Counted from the stretch's first letter, positions 8,284 through 16,704 are shown. The stretch is 64,000 bases of DNA from Pollutimonas sp036675275 (GCA_036675275.1 JAKFFG010000007.1:1-64000); one strand, 5' to 3'. Numbers and translations: made by a program. The notes: a model not told the origin generated them from the letters alone.

Positions 8284-8946
8284 TTAGAGGCAGGTAGATC
8301 GCTTTTCCACCATGCGTCGGGCCACTTCACTGTTCAATGCAGTCTGAAACACAGAGTCCTTCGTGTCGCGTAGCGATTCAATCACGCCTTGCTGATCGGC
8401 CGCCGAACGGTTCTGGCTGAGCTTTTCTTTTCCCTCGATACGCTGGGCGGTTATTTCAAGCCCGACTATGTTTTTCAACATCATTTCGATGTAATCCGAT
8501 GGAGCATCGGTAATCGACCATGGATCAGGCCGATTGTGCTCGTAACGTTCCGTTTGACATCTCAGGTGTTCGAGCAACCATGCCGGATCGGTGTGGGTCG
8601 TCAGCGTTCCATGGACATGTACGGCGACATAATTCCAGGTCTGAACCGCCTTCCCTTGAGTGCTGATCTTGGATGGATACCAGGACGGCGATATGTACGC
8701 GTGCGGGCCATGGAAAATGGCGAGGACAGGGGAGCCGTCTTGGAGCAGGGCGAACTCGGAATTGTTTCTCGCCACATGGGCCTGCAAAACCCGGCTTCCG
8801 GCCGCGTTCTCCGCGATGAGCAAGGGCAAGTGCGTGGCAGCCAGCGCGCCATCGCATAGTGACACGAGGGTGCCGAATGGATACTAATGGATCAGTTGCT
8901 ACTGCGAAATTGGATCGTTCAACTCAAATGACTTCGACGTATACAT
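8284..8946 (-). pseudogene. PaiB-like FMN-binding protein gene with two in-frame TAG codons
   Basis: The reading frame encodes a PaiB/FMN-binding split-barrel protein (annotated as FMN-binding negative transcriptional regulator). The hallmark HAYISPSWY and the segment QTWNYVAVHVHG are intact, as are the C-terminal helices. The natural start appears to be ATG at 8946: MYTSKSFELNDPISQ, TAG (8901-8899), QLIH, TAG (8886-8884), YPFGTLVSLCDG, all in one frame and matching the expected PaiB N-terminus. A shorter product could start at GTG 8865 (193 aa) but would lose the first beta strand and has no clear ribosome site. Read as decayed, unless amber codons are suppressed or the shorter form is made. 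It follows the phosphoesterase by 14 bp. Confidence 0.75.
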
Positions 8947-8960
8947 GATGTCCGGCTCTA

Positions 8961-10013
8961 TCAGATAGTGGGAAAAACTTCGCCGGTATCGAAGACGACC
9001 TGATTCTCCGGCCATTGCAAGGCAGCGAGTTTGAAACGTGATTGTGTCAGCGGACGGTTTGCCTTGCGGTCGCGCCATCGCGCACCGACGGAAAAGTCCA
9101 CGCAAAAGACATTACGGCGCTTGCCATGCCAGGCCATTGACTCGACGTTTCTGAACAACTGGCTATAGCGCGGCGAGGACTGGCCGGTTTTCATCCTATG
9201 CATGCGCCAATAATGGCCTATTACGACCGGTATATCGTCATCATAGTCATCCCACCAGCTTACCCGGTCCGAAAATCGCCACCGGTTGCCCGCAAAAAAG
9301 GGCGTGGCGGCCTTTTGTTCGACTCCCGAGGTCAGGACCTTCAGTGGGTTGACCATTTGCTGTGTGGCCTCGTATTCGGCGATTGAATGCAAAAACGGGG
9401 GAGGGGACGTTTCGTCCTCGAGCTGCATCGCCCAATGTCGTTTTTCGTCCAGGTAGCGTTGATACAGACCTGATGCCTCGGCGGTGGATTGCGCGATGTT
9501 GTCCCATACGCGGAATTGCTCGATGACATTGCCGACGGACACAGCCTCTATTGCCTCTATAACCGGCTTGGTCCAGGCGGCATGCACGATTCGTATGTCG
9601 TCGCGCTGCAAGGCAACCGGCATGGTTTGGAGAAAATCCACGATGGCACTGCGTTGTGCAGGTGGAGTACGCCGAAACGGCGCGTAATTTTTCAAATCGC
9701 GATCATGACGTTCATCGAAAAACCATCCAGAGCCGTCCTTGACGTCGCCGGTCAATAAATTGAGTTCATGATTGCCCAATACTGTCTGGGCATTTCCCTG
9801 TTGCACCATGTGCTGGACTAACTGGATCACGCCATGGCTGTCCGGGCCGCGATCGCATAAGTCACCGACAAAAGCCAGCTTGCGGCCTCTGTTGTGCTGT
9901 CCGTGCTTGTTGTAACCCAGTCGATCCAAAAGCGCGACGAGTGCAGAATATTCGCCATGAATGTCGCCAATGATATCCAGGGGATTATCAGGAAGTTGTT
10001 GAACCAATTGCAT
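8961..10013 (-). CDS. Calcineurin-like metallophosphoesterase (Ser/Thr phosphatase/ApaH-like)
   Basis: This 350-residue protein has the full set of N-terminal metallophosphoesterase motifs: GDIHGEY near residues 17-23, GDLCDRGPDS near 50-59, and GNHELNLL near 81-88. These bind the dinuclear metal centre. The family includes protein phosphatases and diadenosine tetraphosphatases (ApaH, PrpE-like); the motifs alone do not give the substrate. The C-terminal region contains a histidine in GHYWRMH, consistent with a further metal ligand. It lies between the two origin-like elements and reads toward the PaiB-like gene, probably as one transcript. Confidence 0.86.
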   Translation of the reverse strand: MQLVQQLPDNPLDIIGDIHGEYSALVALLDRLGYNKHGQHNRGRKLAFVGDLCDRGPDSHGVIQLVQHMVQQGNAQTVLGNHELNLLTGDVKDGSGWFFDERHDRDLKNYAPFRRTPPAQRSAIVDFLQTMPVALQRDDIRIVHAAWTKPVIEAIEAVSVGNVIEQFRVWDNIAQSTAEASGLYQRYLDEKRHWAMQLEDETSPPPFLHSIAEYEATQQMVNPLKVLTSGVEQKAATPFFAGNRWRFSDRVSWWDDYDDDIPVVIGHYWRMHRMKTGQSSPRYSQLFRNVESMAWHGKRRNVFCVDFSVGARWRDRKANRPLTQSRFKLAALQWPENQVVFDTGEVFPTI

Positions 10014-10033
10014 AGGTAAAGGGTTTGCTTGTA

Positions 10034-10293
10034 GTTGTTTACTATTCTTTTATATATAGAGACTAATACTAATGGGTGTTTGTGGATAAGTGGGACAAGT
10101 CCGAATTCTTTTTTGTTGACAGTAGCTTGCAGCGCATTTGAAGCGCGCATAAGTCCTGTTTTCGCAGTGGATCGAACTGGAACAACTTTATCGCCAGTCC
10201 TCAATTGCAGGATTGTTCTACGTCATTCCACAAGCTGTACACAAGTAGCGCGCATAGAGCTTATCCACAGGCTAAATTTGTTAGAATCGATAA
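10034..10293. other. Origin-like element B (putative oriC copy 2)
   Basis: This is the direct-repeat partner of element A. A T-rich stretch precedes AGACTAATACTAAT (10060-10073). Perfect DnaA boxes lie at 10081-10089 (minus) and 10261-10269 (plus), with degenerate boxes at 10224-10232 and 10236-10244. Positions 10060-10099 match 8027-8066 at 37 of 40 bases by my count. All shared blocks, including CATAAG, CTGTTTTC and GCTGT-CACAAG, keep a constant 2033-bp offset without indels. Bases between motifs have diverged, so it looks like an old duplication with motifs under selection. Confidence 0.7.
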
Positions 10294-10305
10294 TCGTTTT
10301 CATTC
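10284..10305. promoter_or_regulatory. Candidate Fur box upstream of the siderophore transporter
   Basis: GAATCGATAATCGTTTTCATTC is AT-rich and partly dyad-symmetric, resembling the Fur consensus repeats of GATAAT. It lies 46 bp before the chosen start of the iron-siderophore binding protein gene, where iron repression would be expected. The match is imperfect, so this is tentative. Confidence 0.45.
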
Positions 10306-10350
10306 GCATCTCTGATGAGATCGAACTTTATTTTTCCGTGGAGTAGGGTT

Positions 10351-11307
10351 TTGCATAGTCAAAAATTGGGATTTATCCGCTGGAACGTGTTCCAGATAGG
10401 GCGAATCATTCCTTTGCTGGTCTTGTTCTTATGTGTGGCGATCAATTCCACCGCATTCGCCGATCAGGCGCCACGCAAGCTGGACACCGCGTTCGGGGTC
10501 GTATCAGTAAAAGGCACGCCCAGGCGGGTCATAGCACTTAGTGAAGGTGCGCTGGACACAGCGCTTGCAATTGGTGTCCAACCGGTGGGCGTGGTCGCGA
10601 CCCGGGGCAGCAACACCGTTTCCGATTACCTGCAAGACAAGGTCGGTCAGTTCAGCGTCGTGGGTACAAGCAGGGAATTCAATCTTGAAGCCATATTGCG
10701 GCTGCAGCCTGATCTGATTCTGGCGGCTAATGGCTTGAGTAAAGATGTATACGCCACGCTCAGCAAACTGGCTCCCACGATTGTTCCGGCTGCCAAAAGC
10801 ACCGACGACTGGCGTATTACCGCGGCGCTTTATGCAAGTGCTCTCGGTAAAGATGCCGAACTGAAGTCGGCGTTTTCCGCCTTGGATGAACGTATCGAAG
10901 GCTTGCGGGCACGCTTGCCCGCCGGCCAGACAGTTTCGCTGGTGCGCTGGATGCCACAAGGCCCAATGGTCATGTCGGCTCATGTCTTTACAGGTCAATT
11001 GCTGGCGCAACTGGGATTCACCAGCACTGACATTGCCTCCAGTCTTACGGAACGTCCTCATAGCGATGTGCTCAGCCTGGAGAACCTGGCCAAGATAGAT
11101 GCTGACTGGTTATTTCTTGCAACCTTGAATGCCGAGGGTGAAAAGACACTGGCCCAGGCTCGCAAACAGGCTGCCTTCACACGTTTGAAAGCGGTAAGTT
11201 CAAATCGCGTCAGTGTCGTTAATGGACAGGTATGGACCAGCGGAACAGGTGTGCTCGCGGCCAACAGCGTGCTTGATGATGTGGAAAAATCGTTACTGAG
11301 GAAATGA
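10351..11307 (+). CDS. Iron-siderophore ABC transporter, periplasmic binding protein
   Basis: This is a periplasmic class III substrate-binding protein of the FepB/FecB/BtuF family. A hydrophobic signal segment ends at AFA-DQ. The binding domain includes RRVIALSEGALDTALAIGV and the conserved helix LEAILRLQPDLILA. I chose TTG at 10351 because GGAG lies 7 bases upstream; an ATG at 10315 in the same frame has no visible ribosome site. The gene leads a four-gene operon with two permeases and an ATPase, overlapping the next gene as ATGA. It would capture a ferric siderophore delivered by a TonB receptor, but none is in the window. Heme or cobalamin remain alternatives. Confidence 0.88.
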   Translation: MHSQKLGFIRWNVFQIGRIIPLLVLFLCVAINSTAFADQAPRKLDTAFGVVSVKGTPRRVIALSEGALDTALAIGVQPVGVVATRGSNTVSDYLQDKVGQFSVVGTSREFNLEAILRLQPDLILAANGLSKDVYATLSKLAPTIVPAAKSTDDWRITAALYASALGKDAELKSAFSALDERIEGLRARLPAGQTVSLVRWMPQGPMVMSAHVFTGQLLAQLGFTSTDIASSLTERPHSDVLSLENLAKIDADWLFLATLNAEGEKTLAQARKQAAFTRLKAVSSNRVSVVNGQVWTSGTGVLAANSVLDDVEKSLLRK

Positions 11308-12314
11308 CGATGGTCATGCATGGGCACCGTTCTGTCGCTCGCGTATGGGCGACCTGCGCTGCGGTGTTGCTGTTGCTCGTTCTGGCGAGCCTGACGTATG
11401 GAGCCGGCAACGTGGAGCCGTCCAGCATATGGCTCAGCCTTGTGGGGCAAGGCGATGCCGAAGCAAAATTTATGCTGATGGAATTGCGCGTGCCTCGTAC
11501 ACTGCTGGGCATCCTTGTCGGGGCCGCGCTGGGCATAGCGGGAGTTGTCCTGCAGACGGTAACCCGAAATCCTCTTGCCGAGCCAGGCTTGCTCGGTGTA
11601 AGTGCCGGAGCCTCCTTCGCCGTAGTACTGGCAATAAGCTTGGGCGGAGCCGCGGCGACATTGCATCTGGGCATCGCCGTAGGCGGCGCGCTGGCTGGTT
11701 GTCTATTGGTGCTGCTGGTTACACAGATGCGCGATGTGGGCGACGACCCGGTACGGTTGGTGCTGGCCGGCGCCGCATTTTCCGGAATACTGACGGCTCT
11801 CAGCACGCTGATTTTGCTGTATGACCAACGAAGCGCAGACGAAATCCGATTCTGGATTATCGGTGCTTTGGGGGGACGTCCGGTGGAAACGCTTGCCTGG
11901 AGCGTGCCAGGGGTGATACTTGGGCTCGCGATATTGCTCCCCGCCATACGTCCGCTGGCCGCGTTGGCGCTCGGCGAACAAATTGCAACAGGGCTAGGGC
12001 ACCATCCCAAACTGACACGCTTGTGGGCACTGGTAAGCGTTGCCATTCTGGTGGGCACGGCTACTGCAGCGGCCGGCCCAATCGTCTTCGTCGGCTTGGT
12101 TGTGCCATTTATGGCAAGGCGTTTCGTAGGGCCGGATATCCGCCGCACGCTAGGACTGTCCTGCCTGATAGGCCCGGCCATCCTGCTTTTTGCCGACACG
12201 GTTTCCCGCCTAGTTGTGAAGCCGTACGAATTGCCGGTGGGCGTGGTTACGGCCATGGTGGGCGCTCCAGTTTTGATTGCCATTGTGCGCAGCCATCGAT
12301 TGCCAAGGCTTTAA
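11304..12314 (+). CDS. Iron-siderophore ABC transporter permease (FecCD family, FepD-like)
   Basis: This is an inner-membrane permease of the FecCD/BtuC family with about ten predicted membrane segments in 336 residues. The N-terminal family segment RVPRTLLGILVGAALGIAGVVLQ and the motif NPLAEPGLLGVSAGA are clear. The ATPase-coupling loop region near GPIVFVGLVVPFMAR is present in the C-terminal half. It overlaps the binding-protein gene by 4 bp and abuts the second permease. It is expected to form a heterodimer with its neighbour to move ferric siderophore into the cytoplasm. Confidence 0.92.
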   Translation: MTMVMHGHRSVARVWATCAAVLLLLVLASLTYGAGNVEPSSIWLSLVGQGDAEAKFMLMELRVPRTLLGILVGAALGIAGVVLQTVTRNPLAEPGLLGVSAGASFAVVLAISLGGAAATLHLGIAVGGALAGCLLVLLVTQMRDVGDDPVRLVLAGAAFSGILTALSTLILLYDQRSADEIRFWIIGALGGRPVETLAWSVPGVILGLAILLPAIRPLAALALGEQIATGLGHHPKLTRLWALVSVAILVGTATAAAGPIVFVGLVVPFMARRFVGPDIRRTLGLSCLIGPAILLFADTVSRLVVKPYELPVGVVTAMVGAPVLIAIVRSHRLPRL

Positions 12315-13391
12315 GTGACAGATCCGAAGAAAACATCGCCGATGCCCAATCACAACGCCCCGGCCGGATATTGGCTGCTCAAGCTGGCTTCATATCGAAT
12401 ACTGGTACACAGGCGTGGCAGTTTCGCAGCGCTGAGCCTGATTACAGCTCTGATCCTGGCAGCGGGCGTAAGCCTTGTATGGGGTGTTGAAGGTTTGTCA
12501 CTGAGTGGCGTAGTGCTGAGCGCAGCCGGACTTGGCGACCCCATGCATGTATTCCTGATACAGGAACTGCGCATGCCGCGGCTGATAGCCGGCCTGGCGA
12601 CCGGTTTCGCCCTTGGCGTCGTGGGATGCCTGCTGCAGACCTTGGCGCGAAACCGCCTCGCCACGCCTGGAATTATCGGCATCGATGATGGCGCGACCGC
12701 TTTTGCGGTCGCCTCCATTGTCGCTGTTCCAACAAGCCTGGCGCCTTCCGCCCTGGCCTTGTCGGGAGCCGCAGTTGCCGCGGCACTGACCTTCGGCCTG
12801 AGTGGCGGCGCCGGCTCGCGTGGTTACCGATTTATCGTCATAGGCATAGGCGTCGGCGCGATTTTTGGCGCGTTGACCAACTTTATGCTGGCACGCGCGC
12901 ATATCGATAGCGCGAATCTGGCGTATCCATGGACTGTGGGCAGCCTTAACGCCCGGCCGCCCGAGGCCATATGGGTATTGATGGCGGGCCTGCTGGTGTG
13001 CGTCCCAGCGGCCAAATACCTCGCGCGGGCGCTGAACGTGCTGCGGTTTTCAGATGCGGTGGCTCAAGGCCTGGGCGTGCGCTTGCAACGGGTGCGGATC
13101 TGGACCCTGATCGTTACAGTGATTCTGACGGCGCTTGGCGTGGCCGTGGTGGGACCGGTCGGCCTGATCGCTTTGGCTGCGCCCGAAGTCGCTCGCCATC
13201 TGGCCGGCCATCAGGGAGTCGCCGTTATCGGATCAGGTCTGGCCGGCGCACTGCTGATGCTTGTTGCCGATTGGGTCGGACGCACTGCGTTTGCACCAAT
13301 AGAAATACCCGTGGGTGTAATCATGGCGGTTGTCGGCGGACCGTATTTGCTCTGGATTTTATTGCGTCAACCCTCACGGAGAATTGAATGA
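12315..13391 (+). CDS. Iron-siderophore ABC transporter permease (FecCD family, FepG-like)
   Basis: This is the second FecCD permease, 358 residues, starting at a GTG immediately after the stop of the first. It shows LRMPRLIAGLATGFALGVVGCLLQ, the motif NRLATPGIIGIDDGA, and the late loop VGPVGLIALAAPEVARHL. Around ten membrane helices are apparent. It overlaps the ATPase gene as ATGA, so translation of the three cassette genes is coupled. Confidence 0.9.
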   Translation: MTDPKKTSPMPNHNAPAGYWLLKLASYRILVHRRGSFAALSLITALILAAGVSLVWGVEGLSLSGVVLSAAGLGDPMHVFLIQELRMPRLIAGLATGFALGVVGCLLQTLARNRLATPGIIGIDDGATAFAVASIVAVPTSLAPSALALSGAAVAAALTFGLSGGAGSRGYRFIVIGIGVGAIFGALTNFMLARAHIDSANLAYPWTVGSLNARPPEAIWVLMAGLLVCVPAAKYLARALNVLRFSDAVAQGLGVRLQRVRIWTLIVTVILTALGVAVVGPVGLIALAAPEVARHLAGHQGVAVIGSGLAGALLMLVADWVGRTAFAPIEIPVGVIMAVVGGPYLLWILLRQPSRRIE

Positions 13392-14212
13392 GTGTTACCT
13401 CGCCTTTGCTTGTTGCCACATCGGCGGGCGACGCGCGGCTGCAAGCGCAGTCTCTGGGCCTGAATTATGGCAATACTGCCATTATCAGGGGCCTGTCCCT
13501 TCGCATTCCGCAGGGCCAGGTTACCGCCATTGTCGGGCCCAACGGCTGCGGAAAATCCACATTGCTGGCAGGCCTGTCGCGCCTGCACAAGCCCGCATCA
13601 GGCTCGGTGCTGCTGAATGGCAAAGATATTGCCAGTTTGCCGTCCAAGGAGGTGGCGCGGCAGCTGGCCTTGCTGCCCCAGGGCGCAAGTGCTCCAGACG
13701 GCTTGACGGTTTCCGAGCTGATTCAATTTGGCCGCCAGCCGCATCAAAGTGTTTTGAGCCAGTGGTCCCGACATGACAGTGACATTGTGCAGGCTGCGCT
13801 GGATGCGACACAGCTCAACGACCTGGCTCATCGGCCGCTGGAATCCATGTCCGGCGGACAACGCCAGCGCGCATGGATTGCGATGGCCATCGCTCAGGCC
13901 ACGCCATTGCTGTTTCTGGACGAGCCCACATCGGCACTGGACATGGGCCATCAGATTGAAGTGTTCGAACTTATCCGGGCATTGGCGGAAGCCGGAAAAA
14001 CGATCGTGATGGTGGTTCACGATTTGTCCAGCGCATGTCGCTACGCCGACCACCTTGTGGCCATGCAGCAGGGCAGGATTGTTGCCGAAGGCAAGCCGCT
14101 GGACGTGGTCACGCCCAAATTGGTAGAGGAGCTGTACGGCGTGAGCTGCGTGCTTTTGCAGGATCCCCATTCGGGGACGCCTCTTATTGCGGGGATAAGG
14201 CGGGTGGGGTGA
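13388..14212 (+). CDS. Iron-siderophore ABC transporter ATP-binding protein
   Basis: This is the cytoplasmic ATPase of the transporter, 274 residues, FepC/FecE-like. Walker A GPNGCGKST is near residues 53-61, the signature SGGQRQRAWIAMAIAQ near 155-170, and Walker B LLFLDEPTSALD follows, with the switch histidine in VVHDLSS. It is the last gene of the operon and converges on the minus-strand rhuM-like gene. No siderophore synthesis genes are nearby. Confidence 0.93.
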   Translation: MSVTSPLLVATSAGDARLQAQSLGLNYGNTAIIRGLSLRIPQGQVTAIVGPNGCGKSTLLAGLSRLHKPASGSVLLNGKDIASLPSKEVARQLALLPQGASAPDGLTVSELIQFGRQPHQSVLSQWSRHDSDIVQAALDATQLNDLAHRPLESMSGGQRQRAWIAMAIAQATPLLFLDEPTSALDMGHQIEVFELIRALAEAGKTIVMVVHDLSSACRYADHLVAMQQGRIVAEGKPLDVVTPKLVEELYGVSCVLLQDPHSGTPLIAGIRRVG

Positions 14213-14285
14213 CTATTGTGCAACCATCCGCGTCACTTCCCTATACAGAAGCTTGGATTGCGGTCCATCCGCGAGCCTGAGAGCT

Positions 14286-15029
14286 TCATTCGTCTTTTTC
14301 AGCGTCAGGGTTATTGGCTGCTAGCTTTTTCACCACCTTGTCGAAATCACTTTCAAACAGACGATCCTGCACGATCCGGTACTTCTCGAATTCACTTTTC
14401 GCGTGCGCTTGGGCCAGCCTCGCGGACACCTTGCCGTTGTCCTGCAGCACCTCTCGCTCGTCGAATTCCAGGAAAGCATCCAATGTGGTCGGTGCGTCTT
14501 TGTTGTAATCCACGCTGGTAGTGTAGATGTCAGTGATCTTTTGATAGAAGCGCCGCTCGCTTAGGCGGATCTCACGGATTTCCGCCAGCAGTCGCTCGAA
14601 GTAGTCCTCACCGAGGAAGCTACCATTTTCCATCCGCTGGCGATCCAGCACGTAGCCTTTGATGGCGAATTCCCGCAGGACGCCTGTTGCCCATTGGCGG
14701 AACTGGGTGGCGCGTATGGAATTGACCCGGTAGCCGACGGAAATGACGGCGTCGAGGTTATAAAACTGGGTCTGGTAGTTCTTGCCGTCGCTGGCAGTTG
14801 TCCGGAATTTCCGGATAACTGCTTCCTGGGCCAGCTCATGGCTCGCGAAGATGTTCTTCAGGTGCTCACTGACGGTGCGCACATCCACCCCGAACAACTC
14901 GGCCATCAGCTTCTGCGATAACCACAGGGTCTCGTCCTCGTAGCGGGCTTCGATGCTCTGCTCGCCGGCTTGGCCGGTGAAAATCAGGAATTCGGCGGTG
15001 CTATTGCGGATCAGTTTTTTGTTACTCAT
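14286..15029 (-). CDS. rhuM: RhuM-family protein with an internal deletion
   Basis: This 247-residue protein belongs to the RhuM virulence-associated family, whose biochemical role is not established. The N-terminal DNA-binding-like domain is clear: QKLMAELFGVDVRTVSEHL, then QTQFYNLDAVISVGYRVNS and RATQFRQWATGVLREF. The C-terminal family end ESDFDKVVKKL is also present. Usual members are about 330-345 residues. Here KITDIYTTSVDY is followed almost at once by LDAFLEFDEREVL, so roughly 90 residues of the middle region appear to be missing in frame. RhuM genes often travel with restriction-modification islands, but no such genes remain here. Confidence 0.82.
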   Translation of the reverse strand: MSNKKLIRNSTAEFLIFTGQAGEQSIEARYEDETLWLSQKLMAELFGVDVRTVSEHLKNIFASHELAQEAVIRKFRTTASDGKNYQTQFYNLDAVISVGYRVNSIRATQFRQWATGVLREFAIKGYVLDRQRMENGSFLGEDYFERLLAEIREIRLSERRFYQKITDIYTTSVDYNKDAPTTLDAFLEFDEREVLQDNGKVSARLAQAHAKSEFEKYRIVQDRLFESDFDKVVKKLAANNPDAEKDE

Positions 15030-15051
15030 ACAAGCCTTCCTGGGGCAGTCA

Positions 15052-15132
15052 TCATTTCGACCATGCGTCCGAAAGTAACTTCGCCTGCTTCAGCAGGAGC
15101 TCGTCGCGTACCATCCACATCCATGCCATCAT
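15052..15132 (-). CDS. Tiny ORF (26 aa) upstream of the rhuM-like gene
   Basis: An ATG at 15132 follows the strong ribosome-site-like sequence AAGGGGAAC and encodes 26 residues beginning MMAWMWMVRDELLLKQAKL, stopping 22 bp before the rhuM-like start. I do not recognise it. It may be a leader peptide, the remnant of a gene once preceding rhuM, or chance. Its only support is the ribosome site and position. Confidence 0.3.
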   Translation of the reverse strand: MMAWMWMVRDELLLKQAKLLSDAWSK

Positions 15133-15144
15133 GTTCCCCTTGTG

Positions 15145-15158
15145 CTAATGATCATTAG
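15145..15158. repeat. 14-bp perfect palindrome upstream of the rhuM-like gene
   Basis: CTAATGATCATTAG is a perfect palindrome 13 bp upstream of the tiny ORF. It could be a dimeric repressor operator controlling the rhuM transcript. No matching second copy was noticed. Confidence 0.35.
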
Positions 15159-15261
15159 TCCAGCACGGTTAGAAATTCAGTCGCCAATGCGGTTGGCTGG
15201 ACATCTTGAGCATTGTGTTTGACCAACATTAGTAGACCAATAGATGTCCATCGACCCTACA

Positions 15262-16704
15262 TCACTTCCCAATACAAAAGCTGGAAAAGATCTCGCCCAG
15301 CAAATCATCGCTGGTGAACTGGCCGGTGATGGCGCACAGATCGTCGTGAGCCAGTCGGAGTTCTTCCGCGAATAAGTCCAGTACGCGATCATTCTGACTG
15401 GCGTGTTCGACAGCGCGGGCCATGTGGTCGCCGGCGCTGTCCAGAGCCTTCAGATGGCGTTCCCGGGCCAGCCAGGGCGATTCGGCACTGGGGCTCCAGC
15501 CGGCAATGTCCAGCAGCTTCTGCCGCAGCGTATCGAGGCCTGCGCCGGTCTTGGCGGATATTCCCAAAGTCAGGCCTGTGGCGGCCGGGCCAGCCTGCGG
15601 TTCCGGCGCTGTGCGGCCATCCCTGGACGAGCTATCAGTATCAGCCAAGGGCAGGAAGTCCGCCTGTTCCGCAGAACCCAGCAGGTCGATCTTGTTGAAC
15701 ACCTTCAGGACTGGAGTGTGAGCCGGGAGGCGCCGCGTGATGGCGGTATCGAGCTCGTCGTTTTGGGCGCGCGCATCCTGCAGGTGAATAATGACATCCG
15801 CTTTCTCGAGTTCAGCCCATGTGCGTGCGATGCCTATGCTTTCGACTGTGTCTTCGGTTTCGCGCAGTCCCGCCGTGTCGACAATATGCAGCGGAACGCC
15901 ATGTATATGGATTTGCTGTATGACTTTATCGCGCGTGGTGCCGGCCACAGGTGTGACGATGGCGATATCGTCGCCCGCCAATGCGTTGAGCAGACTTGAT
16001 TTTCCGACGTTGGGCTGGCCCGCCAGCACGACGTGCAAGCCTTCGCGCAGAATCATGCCCTGCCTGGCCTGATCCATGAGCGCTTTGAGATCGGACTGGA
16101 TGTCTTGCAAGGCGGCATGTGCCTGGTACTTTTCGAGAAAGTCGATTTCTTCTTCGGGAAAATCCAGCGTTGCTTCGACCAGCATGCGCAGGTGAACGAT
16201 ACGATCGCCCAGCGCGTTCACCCGGTTTGAAAAGGCGCCGCTGAGTGAAGCCATGGCGCTGCGTGCGGCCGCGGCTGATGAAGCGTCGATCAAGTCGGCC
16301 ACTGCTTCGGCCTGCGCCAGGTCGAGACGTTCGTTCAAAAAGGCGCGTTGCGTGAATTCGCCTGGCTCGGCGTGTCGCAAGCCATATTTTTTTCCGACTT
16401 CAAGACAATGCTCCAGCACGCGCCGCAGTACCGCGGGGCCGCCGTGGCCCTGCAGTTCGAGCACGTCTTCGCCCGTATAGGAATGAGGCCCCTTGAAAAG
16501 CAGCGCGATGCCTGCATCGATGGCATTGCCGTCATTGTCGTTGAATGGCAGGTAGTGGGCGTGCCGGGGCTTGAGCTGCACGGCCTTGAATAATCCTGCC
16601 AGCAAAGGATCTATGTTGCTGGCCGATATACGTACGACGCCTATCCCGCCGCGCCCAGGAGCGGTTGCGATGGCGATGATGGGGTCGTGAGATTGTGGGG
16701 TCAT
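15262..16704 (-). CDS. mnmE: tRNA modification GTPase MnmE
   Basis: MnmE is the GTPase partner of MnmG in cmnm5U34 tRNA modification. The start is the ATG at 16704 (MTPQSHDPIIAIATAPGRG), giving 480 residues; a longer in-frame extension lacks family similarity. The formyl-THF-binding N-terminal domain opens the protein. The inserted G domain has G1 GQPNVGKSS, G2 TPVAGTTRD, G3 DTAGLRET and G4 NKID. The C-terminus is the conserved CIGK, whose cysteine is needed for modification. In many relatives mnmE follows yidC directly; here about 8.8 kb separates them. Confidence 0.96.
   Translation of the reverse strand: MTPQSHDPIIAIATAPGRGGIGVVRISASNIDPLLAGLFKAVQLKPRHAHYLPFNDNDGNAIDAGIALLFKGPHSYTGEDVLELQGHGGPAVLRRVLEHCLEVGKKYGLRHAEPGEFTQRAFLNERLDLAQAEAVADLIDASSAAAARSAMASLSGAFSNRVNALGDRIVHLRMLVEATLDFPEEEIDFLEKYQAHAALQDIQSDLKALMDQARQGMILREGLHVVLAGQPNVGKSSLLNALAGDDIAIVTPVAGTTRDKVIQQIHIHGVPLHIVDTAGLRETEDTVESIGIARTWAELEKADVIIHLQDARAQNDELDTAITRRLPAHTPVLKVFNKIDLLGSAEQADFLPLADTDSSSRDGRTAPEPQAGPAATGLTLGISAKTGAGLDTLRQKLLDIAGWSPSAESPWLARERHLKALDSAGDHMARAVEHASQNDRVLDLFAEELRLAHDDLCAITGQFTSDDLLGEIFSSFCIGK

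Larger units (their letters stand above)
10014..10350. other. Gene-free region with origin-like element B and the transporter promoter region
   Basis: I see no coding sequence here. The stretch holds the second origin-like element, a candidate Fur site at 10284-10305 and the translation start region of the ABC transporter operon. Confidence 0.7.
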
